Position numbers and translations under genes: made by a program. Below the pieces are notes generated by a model. It ran no database searches. It saw nothing but the letters and a program-made list of their open reading frames with translations, and was not told where the DNA came from. Shown here piece by piece: positions 62,807-64,000 of a DNA stretch of 64,000 nucleotides; the stretch's first letter is position 1; each line of letters begins with the position of its first letter. The DNA is from Micromonospora profundi (GTDB lineage Bacteria; Actinomycetota; Actinomycetes; Mycobacteriales; Micromonosporaceae): NCBI RefSeq assembly GCF_011927785.1, contig NZ_JAATJK010000001.1:2356001-2420000 (forward strand). The letters run 5' to 3'.

Positions 62807-63199
62807 ATGAACCAGGCAGCAGACGCCCGTTCGGGCAAGCCCGAGGTGGGGCCGATCGAGGGTGCCCCGCCGGCCGACCTCGTGATCGAGGACATCACCG
62901 TGGGCGAGGGCCCGCAGGCCCAGCCGGGTCAGCTGGCCAGCGTGCACTACGTCGGAGTGGCCCACTCCACCGGCGGCGAGTTCGACTCGTCCTGGAACCG
63001 GGGCGAGGCGTTCGAGTTCCCGCTCGGCGGCGGTCAGGTCATCGCCGGCTGGGACCAGGGCGTGGTCGGCATGCGCGTCGGCGGTCGCCGCCGGCTCACC
63101 ATCCCGCCGCACCTGGGGTACGGCGACCGCGGCGCGGCCGGCGTCATCAAGCCGGGCGAGACGCTGGTCTTCGTCGTCGACCTGCTCGGCGTGCGCTGA
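62807..63199 (+). CDS. FKBP-type peptidyl-prolyl cis-trans isomerase
   Basis: 130-residue cytoplasmic single-domain FKBP. Active-site residues are present in SVHYVGVAHSTGGEFDSSWNRG, FPLGGGQVIAGWDQGVVGM, GGRRRLTIPPHLGYGDRGA and LVFVVDLLGV. It catalyses prolyl isomerisation in protein folding. No signal peptide. AGGAG lies 7 nt before ATG 62807. Confidence 0.94.
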   Translation: MNQAADARSGKPEVGPIEGAPPADLVIEDITVGEGPQAQPGQLASVHYVGVAHSTGGEFDSSWNRGEAFEFPLGGGQVIAGWDQGVVGMRVGGRRRLTIPPHLGYGDRGAAGVIKPGETLVFVVDLLGVR

Positions 63200-63211
63200 C
63201 CGATCGTCGGT

Positions 63212-63239
63212 GGGGTCGCCGGCTCGAACCGGCGGCCCC
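63212..63239 (+). terminator. Terminator of the FKBP gene
   Basis: An 11-bp stem with one G-U pair (GGGGTCGCCGG at 63212-63222 with 63229-63239) and a 6-nt loop, 12 nt after the stop codon. Confidence 0.8.
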
Positions 63240-63320
63240 GCGCCCGACGTCACCACGGGCGCGAACAGTCAGCCCAGGGCCGACAGAGACCCGGTGATCA
63301 TGAGTGACGCGGCCCGACGG

Positions 63321-63773
63321 TCAGGCCGCGCACGGCAGACAGCGCGCGGTCACGGCCTGCGGGCGGTGTGCGGCGGCGACGGGGACCGACCGACGCGGGG
63401 CACCGACCACGCCGGCGGAAACCGGGCGACGCGCGGCCTCGACAACCCGGGTCGGCTCCAGAATCGTCATCACCCGGTGCAGGCCGGTGGCGCGCAGCAC
63501 CCGGGCCACCATCGGCGTCGGGTCGACAAGGACGAGCTCGCCGCCCCGGGCCCGGATCCGCAGATGTGCGGCGAGCAACGTGCGCACCCCGGCGGCGGAC
63601 AGCAGTCGCAGCTCGGACATCTCCAGCTGGACGACCGGCCGGGCTGGCGCGGACCACAGCGCGGATCGGAACGCGGCCACCGTCGCGATGTCGACCTCGC
63701 CGGCCACCCGCACCTGGACCACCCGGTCACCCACGTTGAGCTGCACGTCGAGCCGGTCGCTGCGATCTTCCAT
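63321..63773 (-). CDS. STAS-domain anti-sigma factor antagonist
   Basis: 150 residues. The STAS fold is seen as VVQVRVAGEVDIATVAAFRSAL, VVQLEMSELRLLSAAGVRTLLAAHLRIRARGGELVLVDP. The Ser in LLSAAG is at the position phosphorylated in SpoIIAA-like antagonists. A 45-residue Arg/Ala-rich tail ending in a Cys-x-x-Cys motif (CLPCAA) is extra. It would release a sigma factor from its anti-sigma kinase; no kinase is nearby. ATG 63773 is preferred over the upstream 63794. Confidence 0.9.
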   Translation of the reverse strand: MEDRSDRLDVQLNVGDRVVQVRVAGEVDIATVAAFRSALWSAPARPVVQLEMSELRLLSAAGVRTLLAAHLRIRARGGELVLVDPTPMVARVLRATGLHRVMTILEPTRVVEAARRPVSAGVVGAPRRSVPVAAAHRPQAVTARCLPCAA

Positions 63774-63853
63774 GCCATGAAATCTAGCCGCCACCCCCGA
63801 CAGTTTCGTCCCTCCACGCGGTGATTCCGGGTACGTCCAGGGTCAACCCCCGG

Positions 63854-63881
63854 GGTACCCCTGATCCCCCTCAGGGGTACC
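63854..63881. terminator. Intergenic hairpin
   Basis: GGTACCCCTGA (63854-63864) pairs perfectly with 63871-63881 around a TCCCCC loop. It is upstream of the STAS gene, so it more likely ends a transcript entering from the right edge of the window. Confidence 0.55.
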
Positions 63882-63903
63882 GCGCCGGGATCCGCCAGCC
63901 GGA

Positions 63904-63985
63904 GCGTGACCCACTCGGCTTCGGTGAAACCGGGGTGTCCCGCCGACCTGGACACCCCGATTCCACGGAACCGAGTGGATCACGC
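63904..63985. repeat. Palindromic intergenic repeat, copy B
   Basis: Outer arms GCGTGACCCACTCGG (63904-63918) and CCGAGTGGATCACGC (63971-63985) pair with one mismatch, and an inner GGGGTGTCC/GGACACCCC stem gives an imperfect palindrome of about 82 bp. The core 63914-63975 matches copy A (7260-7322) over the CTCGG, GAAACCGGGG, GGACAC, CCGATT and GGAACC blocks. Confidence 0.82.
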
Positions 63986-64000
63986 CAGCGCCACCCGCCC

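Noticed and set aside
63209-63239. tRNA-like T-arm (GGTTCGAGCC on the minus strand)
   Set aside because: The 5-bp T-stem does not pair correctly with a 7-nt loop, and no acceptor, D or anticodon arm follows at the right distance. It is a terminator hairpin.

Overview
The window is about 72% G+C, densely coded on both strands, with many GTG starts and typical actinobacterial families: Lsr2, an HspR-type operator before lon, the ergothioneine genes egtABCD, Asp23/AmaP envelope genes and DesK/NarL two-component pairs. Gene content and repeat content point to Micromonospora or a close relative in Micromonosporaceae. No rRNA, tRNA, CRISPR array, transposase or prophage gene was recognised, so this looks like chromosomal backbone with a few accessory islands.

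Layout. 1-6.1 kb: a partial short-chain dehydrogenase, a Tat-exported 5'-nucleotidase, a geranylgeranyl-reductase-like flavoprotein, two small conserved proteins and a DHA2 drug exporter. 6.1-13.5 kb: a surface/exopolysaccharide region with a secreted lysozyme-fold protein, an LPXTG-anchored Ig-like protein, a DUF4012 protein, a GT4 glycosyltransferase, and a low-molecular-weight tyrosine phosphatase convergent with a Wzc-type tyrosine kinase. 13.9-16.5 kb: ion transport (NhaA, DUF1622 protein, and a Mn2+ exporter behind a yybP-ykoY riboswitch). 16.5-21 kb: egtABCD in one operon. 21.1-25.8 kb: ECF sigma factor with a membrane partner, a receptor Ser/Thr kinase and a UDP-sugar dehydrogenase. 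25.9-32.7 kb: an orphan FtsX-type permease, a two-component system, and a divergent DUF305/LVIVD pair sharing a CRP-like box. 32.9-41.9 kb: ArsB-like permease, DUF1203, MerR regulator, an asparagine-synthase/M15-like peptidase operon, a PEP-mutase-like/short P450 pair and an O-antigen-polymerase-like membrane protein. 42-49.6 kb: ArsR regulator divergent from a secreted GH43 enzyme, a Gly-rich-tailed unknown, a 2H phosphoesterase, a DesK/NarL system and a polytopic membrane protein. 49.7-64 kb: DEAD-box helicase, DoxX, Lon with a HAIR operator, remnants of two truncated genes, Lsr2, a secreted Gly-Asn-repeat protein, a DUF2726 protein, the Asp23 operon with a second CRP-like box, TerC, a CBS-BON protein, DoxX, FKBP and a STAS protein.

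The sequence itself shows a good deal of regulation: a Mn2+ riboswitch, a HAIR operator, two nearly identical TGTGA-N6-TCACA boxes, an ArsR-type palindrome over a promoter, and strong hairpin terminators between most convergent genes. Several intergenic palindromes look like dispersed repeat families; one occurs at both ends of the window (7260-7322 and 63914-63975). The least explained items are the asparagine-synthase/peptidase operon, the in-frame 60-bp duplication at the start of egtB, the 780-bp gene-free stretch at 6.7-7.5 kb, and the scar at about 54.65 kb.
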